From NCBI GenBank assembly GCA_049306275.1, contig JBAQQB010000138.1:44246-108245 (forward strand): 64,000 nt of DNA, in the 5' to 3' direction. Shown piece after piece: positions 35,618 to 43,060 of this stretch (the first letter of the stretch is position 1; the number at the start of each line of letters is the position of its first letter). Made by a program: the position numbers and the translations under genes. This DNA is from JADJTT01 sp049306275. GTDB taxonomy: Bacteria > Bacteroidota > Bacteroidia > Chitinophagales > Saprospiraceae. The notes under the pieces are model-generated. The model saw only the letters and a program-made list of their open reading frames with translations, did no database searches and was not told the DNA's origin.

Positions 35618-35767
35618 TTACTGGGGCAAGATACTTCCGCAAATGTTCAACCAGCGCTTCCACTTGCTTTTCTTATCCTTCCCGCCCACGATATTTTTCA
35701 TTTCTTCTTTCTTCAGCTCTTTCAGATCCTTCTTCAGGTCATCGAGACGCTTCTTGGATTTTCCCAT
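35618..35767 (-). CDS. 49-residue double-glycine leader peptide (RiPP/pheromone precursor-like)
   Basis: Small basic peptide beginning MGKSKKRLDDLKKDL. Residues 17-29 (ELKKEEMKNIVGG) match the GG-type leader of Bacteroidota natural-product precursors (TIGR04149-like). Cleavage after G28-G29 would release a 20-residue basic core with two Trp and one Cys (KWKRWLNICGSILPQ at its end). It is predicted to be exported and processed by a C39-type transporter, but none is in the window. The gene has its own -7 box (35834-35841) and a strong terminator. It lies between a LytTR regulator and a TPR histidine kinase on the same strand, so it may be a signal peptide for them. ATG 35767 is preferred; an in-frame upstream start would overlap the promoter. 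Confidence 0.72.
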   Translation of the reverse strand: MGKSKKRLDDLKKDLKELKKEEMKNIVGGKDKKSKWKRWLNICGSILPQ

Positions 35768-35833
35768 AGCAAATGCAGTTTGGATAGTTAAGGGGAATAA
35801 TAATTCATGGAAATCGGGGGATAAAATTCTAGT

Positions 35834-35841
35834 CAAAGGTA
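35834..35841 (-). promoter_or_regulatory. -7 box TACCTTTG of the leader-peptide gene
   Basis: Exact TAnnTTTG on the minus strand, about 66 bp before ATG 35767. A weak TTTCG lies about 19 nt further upstream as a possible -33 element. Confidence 0.6.
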
Positions 35842-35926
35842 TGAATTTTATACCAGAAGCGAAACCCTTTGCTCCCCGGATTTGCCCCTTGCCTATACAT
35901 TCTTTTTTTTTACATAAATTTACTTT

Positions 35927-36688
35927 TTATAGCACCTCTTGTAACCTGCGCATTTGCTCCATGAAGGAAGGACGGCGGCGGCGCGACACGTCGATTTTTT
36001 TCCCGTCGTCCATGACCAGGTAGCCTCCATCGCCTTTGACGAACTTGCGCATGTAGTTGAGGTTGATCACGTGGCGTTTGTGCACGCGGTAGAAATTCAA
36101 CCCTTGCAGCATCTCCTCGTAGGCTTTGATGGTCTTGGATGCCGTGATCTTCTCCCCGCTCTTGAGGTAGATATGGGTATAGTTGTCTTCGGCCTCGAAG
36201 CGCACGATGTCTTTGAGGTTGACGAAATAAATGCCGTCGAGCGCCGAGATGCTCATTTTTTCAAAGGCATTGGGGTTGTTGTAGACGTGGTTGAACACGT
36301 CGAGCTTGCTCTCGATCTTGTTGCTTTTCTTTGGATTGATGCGGCGCACCGCAGCCTGCAGCGCCTCCGGGTCGATAGGCTTCATGATAAAGCCGATCGA
36401 ACTGTACTCGCAGGCCTTGATGGCAAATTCATCGAAGGCGGTGACAAAGATGATGTCAAAATCAACGGGGCGCAGCTCATTGAGCAGGGAAAACACCACG
36501 CCATCCGGGAGGTTGATATCCAGAAATGCCACGTCGGGCTGAAAGTCGGGGTCGTCGAATAAATCCTGGGCTTCCTGAATACTGGTTGCCTCGCCGATCA
36601 CCTCGATCTCTTCACAGTATTTGGCGAGCTGATTTTTCAGGTTGTTCATCCCTTTCAACTCGTCTTCAACAAGGACTGCTTTATACAT
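35927..36688 (-). CDS. LytTR-family response regulator
   Basis: 253 aa. The N-terminal receiver domain has phosphoacceptor-type D57 in VAFLDINLPDG, with acidic VEDE near the start and the conserved Lys in IMKPIDPE. The C-terminal ~110 residues are a LytTR DNA-binding domain: NYTHIYLKSGEKITASKTI and FYRVHKRHVINLNYM are typical. These regulators act with LytS-type kinases, and one lies 450 bp downstream on the same strand. Targets are unknown; many LytTR systems control secreted peptides, and the adjacent double-glycine peptide is an obvious candidate. The gap to the peptide gene is 159 bp and contains a separate promoter. Confidence 0.93.
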   Translation of the reverse strand: MYKAVLVEDELKGMNNLKNQLAKYCEEIEVIGEATSIQEAQDLFDDPDFQPDVAFLDINLPDGVVFSLLNELRPVDFDIIFVTAFDEFAIKACEYSSIGFIMKPIDPEALQAAVRRINPKKSNKIESKLDVFNHVYNNPNAFEKMSISALDGIYFVNLKDIVRFEAEDNYTHIYLKSGEKITASKTIKAYEEMLQGLNFYRVHKRHVINLNYMRKFVKGDGGYLVMDDGKKIDVSRRRRPSFMEQMRRLQEVL

Positions 36689-36763
36689 AGTTATCCCGTT
36701 TAGTTTTTTGATGAAGCGTTTTTAAGCTATGCAAATTAAAAACTTTTTTCCATCCCTGCTTGG

Positions 36764-37564
36764 TCACTTTTTGGAACGGGCTATTTTCAGGGCCTCCTCG
36801 TAGCTGATTTTGGGAAAAACGGTCAGCTTGCCTCCAACAGTTGCGTCGATCACCTGCCTGCCGGCTTTGCGGTAATAATAGTTGGCGAGGTGGAAAGAGA
36901 CCTCCGAGCCGTAAACGTCGGCCAGCTGCCACTTCTGCCCCTTGAAATAGTCGGGGTGGAAGTGGTTGACGTCCTCACCCTGGTACACCTGGGTCTCATG
37001 CGCCTGCCCGCTCTGCTGGAAGTTGTGGTCTACGCCCACCAGAAAAACCCGCTCAAAACCCATGTAATAGGCAATCTGCAAGGCTACGTAGGTCACCGTA
37101 TTGCCCTCGCAAATGGGCTGGGAGAGGTCCTCGTAAAAACTCCAGGTGTTGAGCGTGTGCATCCGCTGGATGTGCGGCTTGTCGGCCACCACGCCCTGCG
37201 AAGCGGTGTAAGATAAAAACACCGGACACTGCAGCTCCTCAAACTCCTTGTGCGCCTGCTCGATGACCAGGGCATTGGTCGACACCAGGTAGCTCAGGCC
37301 GAGGTCCACCCGGTCGAAGATGAGGAATATCTTGTTGAGCCCAAAGGTGTGGAAATTGGCCAGAGGCGCCAGGTCCATCTTGTTGAGCGAAGGGCCGTTA
37401 CCCAGAATGAAACAATCCTGTCCCTTGTGAATGTCTTTGAACTGCCGGAGCTTCGGCGCGTATTTCCTGCGCCAGTGGATGTAGCGAAGGGCTTCCTGCC
37501 ACTTGCCGGGCTTGTCTTTGCCCAGGAGGTTGATGGAGAAGAGGGCGCCTTGTGGTCTTGCCAT
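36764..37564 (-). CDS. DUF115/MptE-like protein, possible sialyltransferase-like enzyme
   Basis: 266 aa. A central Rossmann-like motif CFILGNGPSLNKMDL and the later NTVTYVALQIAYYMGFERVFLVGVDH are features of the DUF115/MptE-like fold, shared with GT42 sialyltransferases (Cst-I/II). The reaction is not determined by these motifs. Bacteroidota homologues often sit in surface-glycan loci. It follows an SDR and a 2-hydroxyacid dehydrogenase gene on the same strand, separated from them by a word-repeat hairpin (37568-37638). Those neighbours could supply a modified sugar or acid, but this is inference. Confidence 0.7.
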   Translation of the reverse strand: MARPQGALFSINLLGKDKPGKWQEALRYIHWRRKYAPKLRQFKDIHKGQDCFILGNGPSLNKMDLAPLANFHTFGLNKIFLIFDRVDLGLSYLVSTNALVIEQAHKEFEELQCPVFLSYTASQGVVADKPHIQRMHTLNTWSFYEDLSQPICEGNTVTYVALQIAYYMGFERVFLVGVDHNFQQSGQAHETQVYQGEDVNHFHPDYFKGQKWQLADVYGSEVSFHLANYYYRKAGRQVIDATVGGKLTVFPKISYEEALKIARSKK

Positions 37565-37567
37565 AAC

Positions 37568-37638
37568 GTTGATCGTTTATCGTTTATCGTTTACGGTTTC
37601 GTCGATCGTTTAAACGATAAACGATCGACGATAAACGC
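37568..37638. repeat. CGTTTAT-word repeat ending in a perfect hairpin
   Basis: Reiterated ATCGTTT(A/T) words lead into a perfect 13-bp stem (CGTCGATCGTTTA 37600-37612, TAAACGATCGACG 37618-37630) with a 5-nt loop. The block abuts the stop codon of the minus-strand SDR gene at 37639 and probably acts as its terminator. Confidence 0.75.
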
Positions 37639-38373
37639 TTAAAGGTCTTTGAGGACGGAGCTGATGCCGCCATCGATTAAAATATTCGAGCCGTGAATGA
37701 AGCCTTCGTTTTCGGAAGCCAGAAAGAGGGCAAGGCGGGCCACTTCTTCGGGCACGCCGATTTTCTTGACCGGGTGGATCTTCTTCAATTCTTCAATAGC
37801 CTGTTTGCTGTTGTCGAAGCCCTCACGCAACATGGGCGTGTCAATAGCTGCAGGACTGATGGCGTTGACCCGGACACGGCCCTCCAGATCGACGGCCATG
37901 GCCTTGGTCAGGCCGACGAGGGCGTTCTTGGAAGTGGCGTAGGTCAGGAAGCCGGGCTTGGTCAGGGTGTGGTGTATGCTGGCGATATTGATAATGCTGC
38001 CCTTGCTTTCTTCCAGCCTTTTGAGGAATAGCTTGCTCAGGAGCATGGGGCCCGTGAGGTTGACGTTGAGGGTTTCCTGCCAATCGTCGAGCTTGATGTC
38101 TTCCAGGCGGTCGAGCCGCTGCACGGCGGCGTTGTTGACCAGCACGTGCAGGCTGGGCACGAGCAATTCCAGCTCTTCCGAAGCCCTGATCCGGTACTCC
38201 ACGTCGCGCACATAACGGTGCAGGTCGAAATGGATGAAGCGGTCTACGTGTTCAATATCCCCTTCTTCCCGTTTGTCCATACCATAGACGTAATAATTAT
38301 TCTCCCGGAATACCCTGGCGATGGCAGCTCCGATTCCGCCTTTGACGCCTGTGATCAGTATGCTCTTTATCAT
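37639..38373 (-). CDS. Short-chain dehydrogenase/reductase (SDR)
   Basis: 244 aa classical SDR. NAD(P)-binding TGVKGGIGAAIA is near the N-terminus, and the NNAA motif (VLVNNAAVQRL) follows. The active-site Ser is in INIASIHHT and YxxxK is YATSK. The C-terminal LIDGGIS is also typical. It would oxidise or reduce a hydroxyl/keto group on an unknown substrate. ATG 38373 gives the canonical start MIKSILITG; an upstream start at 38400 adds 9 residues and overlaps the preceding gene's stop region. The gap to the upstream 2-hydroxyacid dehydrogenase is 7 bp, so the two are an operon. Confidence 0.9.
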   Translation of the reverse strand: MIKSILITGVKGGIGAAIARVFRENNYYVYGMDKREEGDIEHVDRFIHFDLHRYVRDVEYRIRASEELELLVPSLHVLVNNAAVQRLDRLEDIKLDDWQETLNVNLTGPMLLSKLFLKRLEESKGSIINIASIHHTLTKPGFLTYATSKNALVGLTKAMAVDLEGRVRVNAISPAAIDTPMLREGFDNSKQAIEELKKIHPVKKIGVPEEVARLALFLASENEGFIHGSNILIDGGISSVLKDL

Positions 38374-38380
38374 TTGGTAA

Positions 38381-39340
38381 TTATTTTTCCCATTCCGCAT
38401 CCTCCAGCGGAATTTGTAAAAAATCGAACAAGTACTTCACGGCCTGCTTGCTCGCCCTGCGCACTGCGTCGACGGTATTGGAGCCGTTGTGGGTACCGAA
38501 GATGCACTGCTCAAAACCGCGCAGGGGCGAATCTGCGGGCAGGGGTTCGGTCTCGAATACATCAAGGGCGGCCGAATGTACTTTCCCCGAGGTCAAGCCC
38601 CTGATCAGGGCCTGCTCGTCGATGACGGGCCCCCGCGAAACGTTGACGATGCGCACTCCGTCCTTCATCATGGCTATGGTCTGGTCGTTGACCATGTGCC
38701 GGGAGGAAGGGGTCAGGGAAGCGGTCACCACCACGAAGTCGGCAGCGCCAAGTCCCTCCGGGTAGTTGAGGAACGTGTAATGCGTCTCGTCGCTCAAAGA
38801 GTGGGGCGCCACGGGGTCGTAGACCTGCACCTTGAGCCCCAGAGCCAGCAACCGGCTTGCTGTGGCCTTGCCAATATCGCCGAATCCGATCAGCGCCGCG
38901 GTGCGGCCCGACAGGGAAATGCCCGCGGGTTTGGGCCAATGCCCGCCGCGCACCTGCCGGTCGATCCAGTAGGTCTGCCGCGCCAGTCCGATGACGTAGG
39001 TGATGGCGACGTCGGCCACCTCGGCGCCAAACATGAGGGGGGTATTGGTAACCGGCAGGCCCAGTTTTGCACAGGCGGCGAAATCGACGTTGTCGACCCC
39101 TACGCCCCATTTGACGGCGGCTTTGAGATGGCCGTTCTTCCCGGCCGTAAACACCCGCTCTGTCGCCGGGTCGTCGCCGATGATCCAGCCGTCTACTTCC
39201 GGAACGAGCTGCACCAGCTCGTCCTGGCTCAAGATTTGCACTACTTTTGGGGTGACCAGTTCGATGCCCTTTTTTTCAAACAGGGGCCGGAAGTCGTCGA
39301 TTCTGCCCAGCATGGGCGGACAAGTGATCAGGATGCGCAT
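38381..39340 (-). CDS. D-isomer-specific 2-hydroxyacid dehydrogenase (phosphoglycerate dehydrogenase-like)
   Basis: 319 aa. The NAD-binding motif GFGDIGKATASRLLALG sits in the middle. The catalytic Arg region is NVSRGPVIDE, and a His-containing segment (FGTHNGSNTVDAV) follows. There is no ACT regulatory domain, unlike some SerA proteins. Members reduce 2-keto acids with NAD(P)H; the substrate is not evident. It is the first gene of a minus-strand cluster with an SDR (7 bp) and a DUF115 protein. It is preceded by the FAD dehydrogenase gene 30 bp upstream. The cluster may modify a sugar acid, but a serine-pathway role is also possible. Confidence 0.85.
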   Translation of the reverse strand: MRILITCPPMLGRIDDFRPLFEKKGIELVTPKVVQILSQDELVQLVPEVDGWIIGDDPATERVFTAGKNGHLKAAVKWGVGVDNVDFAACAKLGLPVTNTPLMFGAEVADVAITYVIGLARQTYWIDRQVRGGHWPKPAGISLSGRTAALIGFGDIGKATASRLLALGLKVQVYDPVAPHSLSDETHYTFLNYPEGLGAADFVVVTASLTPSSRHMVNDQTIAMMKDGVRIVNVSRGPVIDEQALIRGLTSGKVHSAALDVFETEPLPADSPLRGFEQCIFGTHNGSNTVDAVRRASKQAVKYLFDFLQIPLEDAEWEK

Positions 39341-39370
39341 CGGGTATATCTTTGGTGCAAAGGTGATATT

Positions 39371-40942
39371 TTACATCGTGATTGACAAACCATAATATGC
39401 GGCGACCGCGTGGGCCACATTCTGCCCGTCCATCGCCGCGGAAATGATGCCACCGGCATAGCCGGCCCCCTCCCCTGCCGGGAACAGCCCATCCACGTCT
39501 GTGTGCATGTAAGTGTCCTTGTCGCGCGGGATGCGCACGGGGGCGCTGGTGCGGCTTTCGGTGGCGATCACGTTGGCTTCTTCGGTGTAGTAACCCTTCA
39601 TTTTCCTGCCAAATTCTCCCACGGCTATTGCCAGGCGCTGGTAGATGGATGTGGGGAGCAACTCGTGCAGGGGCGCGGAGAGCAGCCCGGGGATATAGGA
39701 AGTCGGAGGAAGGGAGGCCGAGATTTTTTTCGCCGCGAAATCGGTGAGCCGCTGGGCAGGCGCCTGCTGTCCCCCGCTCCCGAAGCGGAACATGGTCTGC
39801 TCGACCGACTTTTGAAATTCCAGTCCGGCAAAAACGCCGTGCTTGCTGAAAGGCGCAAGGTCTTCCAGCTCTACCGCCACCACGGTGCCGGAGTTGGCGA
39901 AGGGCGAATCACGCCTCGACATCGACATGCCGTTGACGACGATCTCGCCGGGCGCGGTGGCGGCGGGTACCACGAGACCTCCGGGGCACATGCAGAAGGA
40001 AAACACGCCCCGGCCGCCGACCTGGCAAGCCAGGCGGTAACTGGAAGCCGGCAGGTGCTCGTCGCGCGTGATCTGCCCGTATTGGATCTTGTCGATCAGC
40101 GGCTGGGGATGCTCGATGCGCACGCCCAGGGCAAAGGGTTTTGCTTCGATGCGGATACCCTTGCTGTGGAGCAGGTAATAGATATCGCGCGCCGAATGCC
40201 CTGTTGCCAGGATCACGGCCTTTGCGAAGCGTTCTTCATTTCCGTTGATCGCCACCCCTTGTATCTGGCCATCGCGGATGATGAGGTCGTTGACATGGGC
40301 GCCGAAGCGCACCTCTCCGCCGTAGTGCAGGATGGTTTGCCGCAGGTTGGCCACCAGCTTGGGCAGGCGGTTGGAGCCGATGTGGGGGTGCGCGTCGATC
40401 AGGATATCGGGGTCAGCGCCGTGCTCGACGAGCAGGCGCATGGCTTTTTCAATGCTGCCGCGCTTGTGGGAGCGCGTGTAGAGCTTGCCGTCGGAGTAAG
40501 TGCCGGCGCCGCCTTCGCCGAAGCAGTAGTTGGAGTGCGGGTTGACTTCCCCGAATTGCTGGATGGCCCGCAGGTCGCGGCGGCGGGTCTGCACGTCCTT
40601 GCCCCGGTCGAGGATGACGGGCCTCAACCCGGCCTCAATCAGTTCGAGAGCCGCGAAGTAGCCTGCGGGGCCGGCGCCTACGATGAGGACGGGAGGCTTG
40701 TTGCTCACATCGCGGTACCCGGCCAGAATGGCGGGCTCGGGGCTGAAGTCCTCCTGAACGTAGACATCCACGCGGAGCAGGAAGTAGGGCTGGTAGCCGC
40801 GGGCATCGATAGAGCGCTTGAGGGGCTGGATATGCCTTATCTGGGCTGGATCAAGGCCCAGTTGGGCGGCGGCCCGCTCCCGGATAAGCAACTCGTTGGT
40901 TCCTTCGGCGGGAAGTAATTTCAGTTCAATCGTCTTGACCAT
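39371..40942 (-). CDS. FAD-dependent dehydrogenase (COG2509 type)
   Basis: 523 aa. After an N-terminal ~85-residue domain, the FAD-binding motif VLIVGAGPAGYFAALE appears. NPHSNYCFGEGGAGTYSDGK and CMCPGGLVVPAA are hallmarks of this uncharacterised flavoprotein group. The C-terminal LFPAGEGAGYAGGIISAAMDG closes the FAD site. The physiological substrate is unknown. It is cytosolic. It starts 15 bp after the small secreted protein at 40958 on the same strand, so they may be co-transcribed. Confidence 0.88.
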   Translation of the reverse strand: MVKTIELKLLPAEGTNELLIRERAAAQLGLDPAQIRHIQPLKRSIDARGYQPYFLLRVDVYVQEDFSPEPAILAGYRDVSNKPPVLIVGAGPAGYFAALELIEAGLRPVILDRGKDVQTRRRDLRAIQQFGEVNPHSNYCFGEGGAGTYSDGKLYTRSHKRGSIEKAMRLLVEHGADPDILIDAHPHIGSNRLPKLVANLRQTILHYGGEVRFGAHVNDLIIRDGQIQGVAINGNEERFAKAVILATGHSARDIYYLLHSKGIRIEAKPFALGVRIEHPQPLIDKIQYGQITRDEHLPASSYRLACQVGGRGVFSFCMCPGGLVVPAATAPGEIVVNGMSMSRRDSPFANSGTVVAVELEDLAPFSKHGVFAGLEFQKSVEQTMFRFGSGGQQAPAQRLTDFAAKKISASLPPTSYIPGLLSAPLHELLPTSIYQRLAIAVGEFGRKMKGYYTEEANVIATESRTSAPVRIPRDKDTYMHTDVDGLFPAGEGAGYAGGIISAAMDGQNVAHAVAAYYGLSITM

Positions 40943-40957
40943 GGAGGGTAGCCCTTA

Positions 40958-41380
40958 TTACCGGCGTTGGTATTCGCCTTCTCCTGTTTTTTCGAAGCTA
41001 TCGGGTATGAACAGGCGCAGTTTGACCGATTCGAAGCAGGTCGTTTCGCGATAGCGGATGGGATCCCTGACCGGGTCGTTGGAGCTGAGCCGCAGGCTGG
41101 TTTCATTGCGGGCCTCCAGGATCTCGTAGCGCTTTTTTTCTTCGATAAAAAATTTGAGGACATGCCCCGGCGCGTCGTAGAGCTGGATCTTCGTCTCGCT
41201 CAGGGCATTGTCGCCGGCCCAGAATTCAATCTCAACGGCGCCGGCCAGGTCGACAGACAGGTGGTCGATGCCGTTCAGGTCAAAAGCCTGGTGGATCACT
41301 TTTTCGTTTTGGCCTTGGGCAAGGGATGGGATCAGGAAGAGAAAGGCTGCAAAAACCAGCCATCTCATGGAGTTTGTCAT
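40958..41380 (-). CDS. Small secreted protein, related to the neighbouring 41470-41925 product
   Basis: 140 aa with a signal peptide (WLVFAAFLFLIPSLAQGQ). The start of the mature part (EKVIHQAFDLNGIDHLSVDL, then AGAVEIEFW) parallels the upstream gene product (EKVLVKSFNLEGNYAVKLDL). This makes them diverged tandem paralogues. The pattern resembles the first strands of DUF2807 (GIN) adhesin-head domains, but the protein is too short for a full domain. No function is assigned. A second in-frame ATG at 41368 would also keep the signal peptide. Confidence 0.65.
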   Translation of the reverse strand: MTNSMRWLVFAAFLFLIPSLAQGQNEKVIHQAFDLNGIDHLSVDLAGAVEIEFWAGDNALSETKIQLYDAPGHVLKFFIEEKKRYEILEARNETSLRLSSNDPVRDPIRYRETTCFESVKLRLFIPDSFEKTGEGEYQRR

Positions 41381-41412
41381 GGAAAAAAGGATTAGGTCGC
41401 AAAATTAAACAA

Positions 41413-41446
41413 AAAAGGTACTCCGGCATGGGCCGGAGTACCTTTT
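41413..41446 (-). terminator. Intrinsic terminator after the 41470-41925 gene
   Basis: Perfect 15-bp stem (AAAAGGTACTCCGGC with GCCGGAGTACCTTTT), loop ATGG, with T-runs on both strands. It lies 23 bp after the minus-strand stop. Confidence 0.92.
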
Positions 41447-41469
41447 AAACGCTATGACGGCGTCATTTG

Positions 41470-41925
41470 TTACAGGCTGGAGGTCATGATATCCGCCTCC
41501 AGAACAGGCTCGCCTTCTTCTTCGAGGTTGTCGATCACCTCGACTTTCGAAGGGCGGAGGACGACGAAGGAAAAGGACTCTTCGAGTTCCTTCCCGCTCA
41601 CTTTGACCTGTTTGGCCAAGCCGGGGATAAAGACTTTGTAGATGCCTGCATCAGGTTTGCCGTAGATATTGTAGCGTCCCGATTCGATCAGGGTGCGCAG
41701 GAGCCCGTCGCTGATGTGCGAGACGGACACGCGCATTTCCACGCGCATGTAGGAGTTTTCCCACTCCCTGACTTCCACAATTCCAGGCAGATCAAGCTTG
41801 ACAGCGTAGTTTCCTTCGAGATTGAAGGACTTCACAAGGACCTTTTCGGCCCCTTGACCTTGGAGGGAGGGTGCGAAAAGGAGGCATGTGAAGATGAAGA
41901 AAAGTAGTGTAAAGTTTTTTCTCAT
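41470..41925 (-). CDS. Small secreted protein with beta-rich GIN-like start
   Basis: 151 aa with a signal peptide (MRKNFTLLFFIFTCLLFAPSLQ region). The mature N-terminus (EKVLVKSFNLEGNYAVKLDL, then PGIVEVREW) matches the downstream paralogue at 40958. The rest is beta-rich with a conserved-looking GKELEESFSFVVLRP stretch. No enzyme motif is seen. On the minus strand GGGAGG precedes the ATG by 5 nt, an unusually good Shine-Dalgarno for this phylum. A strong terminator follows, so it is likely monocistronic. Confidence 0.65.
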   Translation of the reverse strand: MRKNFTLLFFIFTCLLFAPSLQGQGAEKVLVKSFNLEGNYAVKLDLPGIVEVREWENSYMRVEMRVSVSHISDGLLRTLIESGRYNIYGKPDAGIYKVFIPGLAKQVKVSGKELEESFSFVVLRPSKVEVIDNLEEEGEPVLEADIMTSSL

Positions 41926-41975
41926 AAGTACCTCCCTTTTTATATTGTGTAATGTAACAAATTTATTTCAATAAA

Positions 41976-42809
41976 TCAAGTTTGCGCTTGCGAAACGGCC
42001 TCATGGAGGCGCCGCAGGCGTTGCAACAGGGGCTCCAGTAAGTCGAGCTGCAGCATGTTGGCAGCGTCTGATTTGGCTTCGTGGAGCCTGGGGTGCGTTT
42101 CAATGAACAAGCCGTCGGCGCCGGTGGCGATACCGGCTTTGGCGATGGTTTCGATCAGGGCTGGCTGCCCGCCGGTCACCCCCGCAGCCTGATTGGGCTG
42201 CTGCAGGGAGTGGGTACAGTCGAGCACCACCGGTTTGCCGAATTCTTTCATCAGGGGAATGCCCCTGAAATCGACGACCAGATCCTGATAGCCGAACGTC
42301 GTGCCACGCTCGGTGAGCACCACGTTGGGATTTCCCGAATCCACCACTTTATCGAGGGCGAAGCGCATGGCTTCCGGGCTCAGGAACTGTCCCTTCTTTA
42401 TATTGACGACTTTACCCGTGGCGGCCGCTGCCTGCAACAGGCTGGTTTGCCTGCATAAAAATGCGGGAATCTGCAGAACGTCGACGTATTCAGCCGCCAT
42501 TGCCGCTTCTTCGTCGGTGTGGATGTCGGTGAGCACCGGCAGGCCGAAGGCCTCGCCCGCTTTGCGCAGAATTTTCAGCGCCTTCTCATCGCCAATCCCC
42601 GAAAACGAATCCACCCTCGAACGGTTGGCTTTCCGGTACGACCCTTTGAAGATGCAGGGTATGGACAGACGGTCGCAAATACCGCTCACCCTTTCGGCGA
42701 TCTCCATGACCACCTCTTCGCTCTCCACCACGCAAGGTCCCGCGATGAGGAAGAAGTTCCCCGCTCCCGCGTGCCGCCAATCTGCTATTATGGGTAGTAC
42801 TGGTTTCAT
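41976..42809 (-). CDS. kdsA: 3-deoxy-8-phosphooctulonate synthase (KDO-8-P synthase)
   Basis: Condenses phosphoenolpyruvate with arabinose-5-phosphate to KDO-8-phosphate, an early step of the LPS inner core, in the cytosol. The 277-residue length and family motifs agree: FLIAGPCVVES, CIFKGSYRKANRS, VLTDIHTDEEA, LQIPAFLCRQT, NIKKGQFLSPE and VVLDCTHSLQQP. ATG 42809 is chosen; a TTG at 42818 lies inside the -7 promoter box. A strong promoter ends 6 nt before the ATG, which suggests a nearly leaderless transcript. No other LPS genes are adjacent. Confidence 0.96.
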   Translation of the reverse strand: MKPVLPIIADWRHAGAGNFFLIAGPCVVESEEVVMEIAERVSGICDRLSIPCIFKGSYRKANRSRVDSFSGIGDEKALKILRKAGEAFGLPVLTDIHTDEEAAMAAEYVDVLQIPAFLCRQTSLLQAAAATGKVVNIKKGQFLSPEAMRFALDKVVDSGNPNVVLTERGTTFGYQDLVVDFRGIPLMKEFGKPVVLDCTHSLQQPNQAAGVTGGQPALIETIAKAGIATGADGLFIETHPRLHEAKSDAANMLQLDLLEPLLQRLRRLHEAVSQAQT

Positions 42810-42815
42810 ATGGTA

Positions 42816-42846
42816 CAAAGATAGGGGGAATGAAAGAAAAAGTCAA
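42816..42846 (-). promoter_or_regulatory. kdsA promoter: TTG - N20 - TATCTTTG
   Basis: On the minus strand, TTG at 42844-42846 (within TTTTGAC), a 20-nt spacer and the exact -7 box TATCTTTG at 42816-42823. The box ends 6 nt before ATG 42809, so the mRNA would have almost no 5' leader. Confidence 0.75.
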
Positions 42847-42988
42847 AATTAAATTTTGAGTTTTCGGTTTTTAATTTTTAATTTTCAGTTATTATATTGT
42901 AAAATTAAAAAAATCGGAATAAAAATAAAAAAGATAGGATTATCCGAAATAAAAAATCAAGCAAAGCCCTTCCCCCAAAATCTTTCCC

Positions 42989-43035
42989 AATCACCAATCA
43001 CCAATCACCAATCACTATAAAGACACAGTGATTGG
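42989..43035. repeat. CAATCAC tandem words and hairpin
   Basis: Four near-perfect 7-bp copies of CCAATCA run from about 42988 to 43014. The last copy pairs with AGTGATTGG (43027-43035) in a 9-bp stem with a 10-nt loop. It lies 25 bp from the stop of the minus-strand permease gene. Confidence 0.75.
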
Positions 43036-43060
43036 CGCTGGCGGTTGTACCTGGCGGTCT

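Noticed and set aside
39410..40918. 502-residue plus-strand open frame
   Set aside because: Antisense to the FAD dehydrogenase; no motifs.
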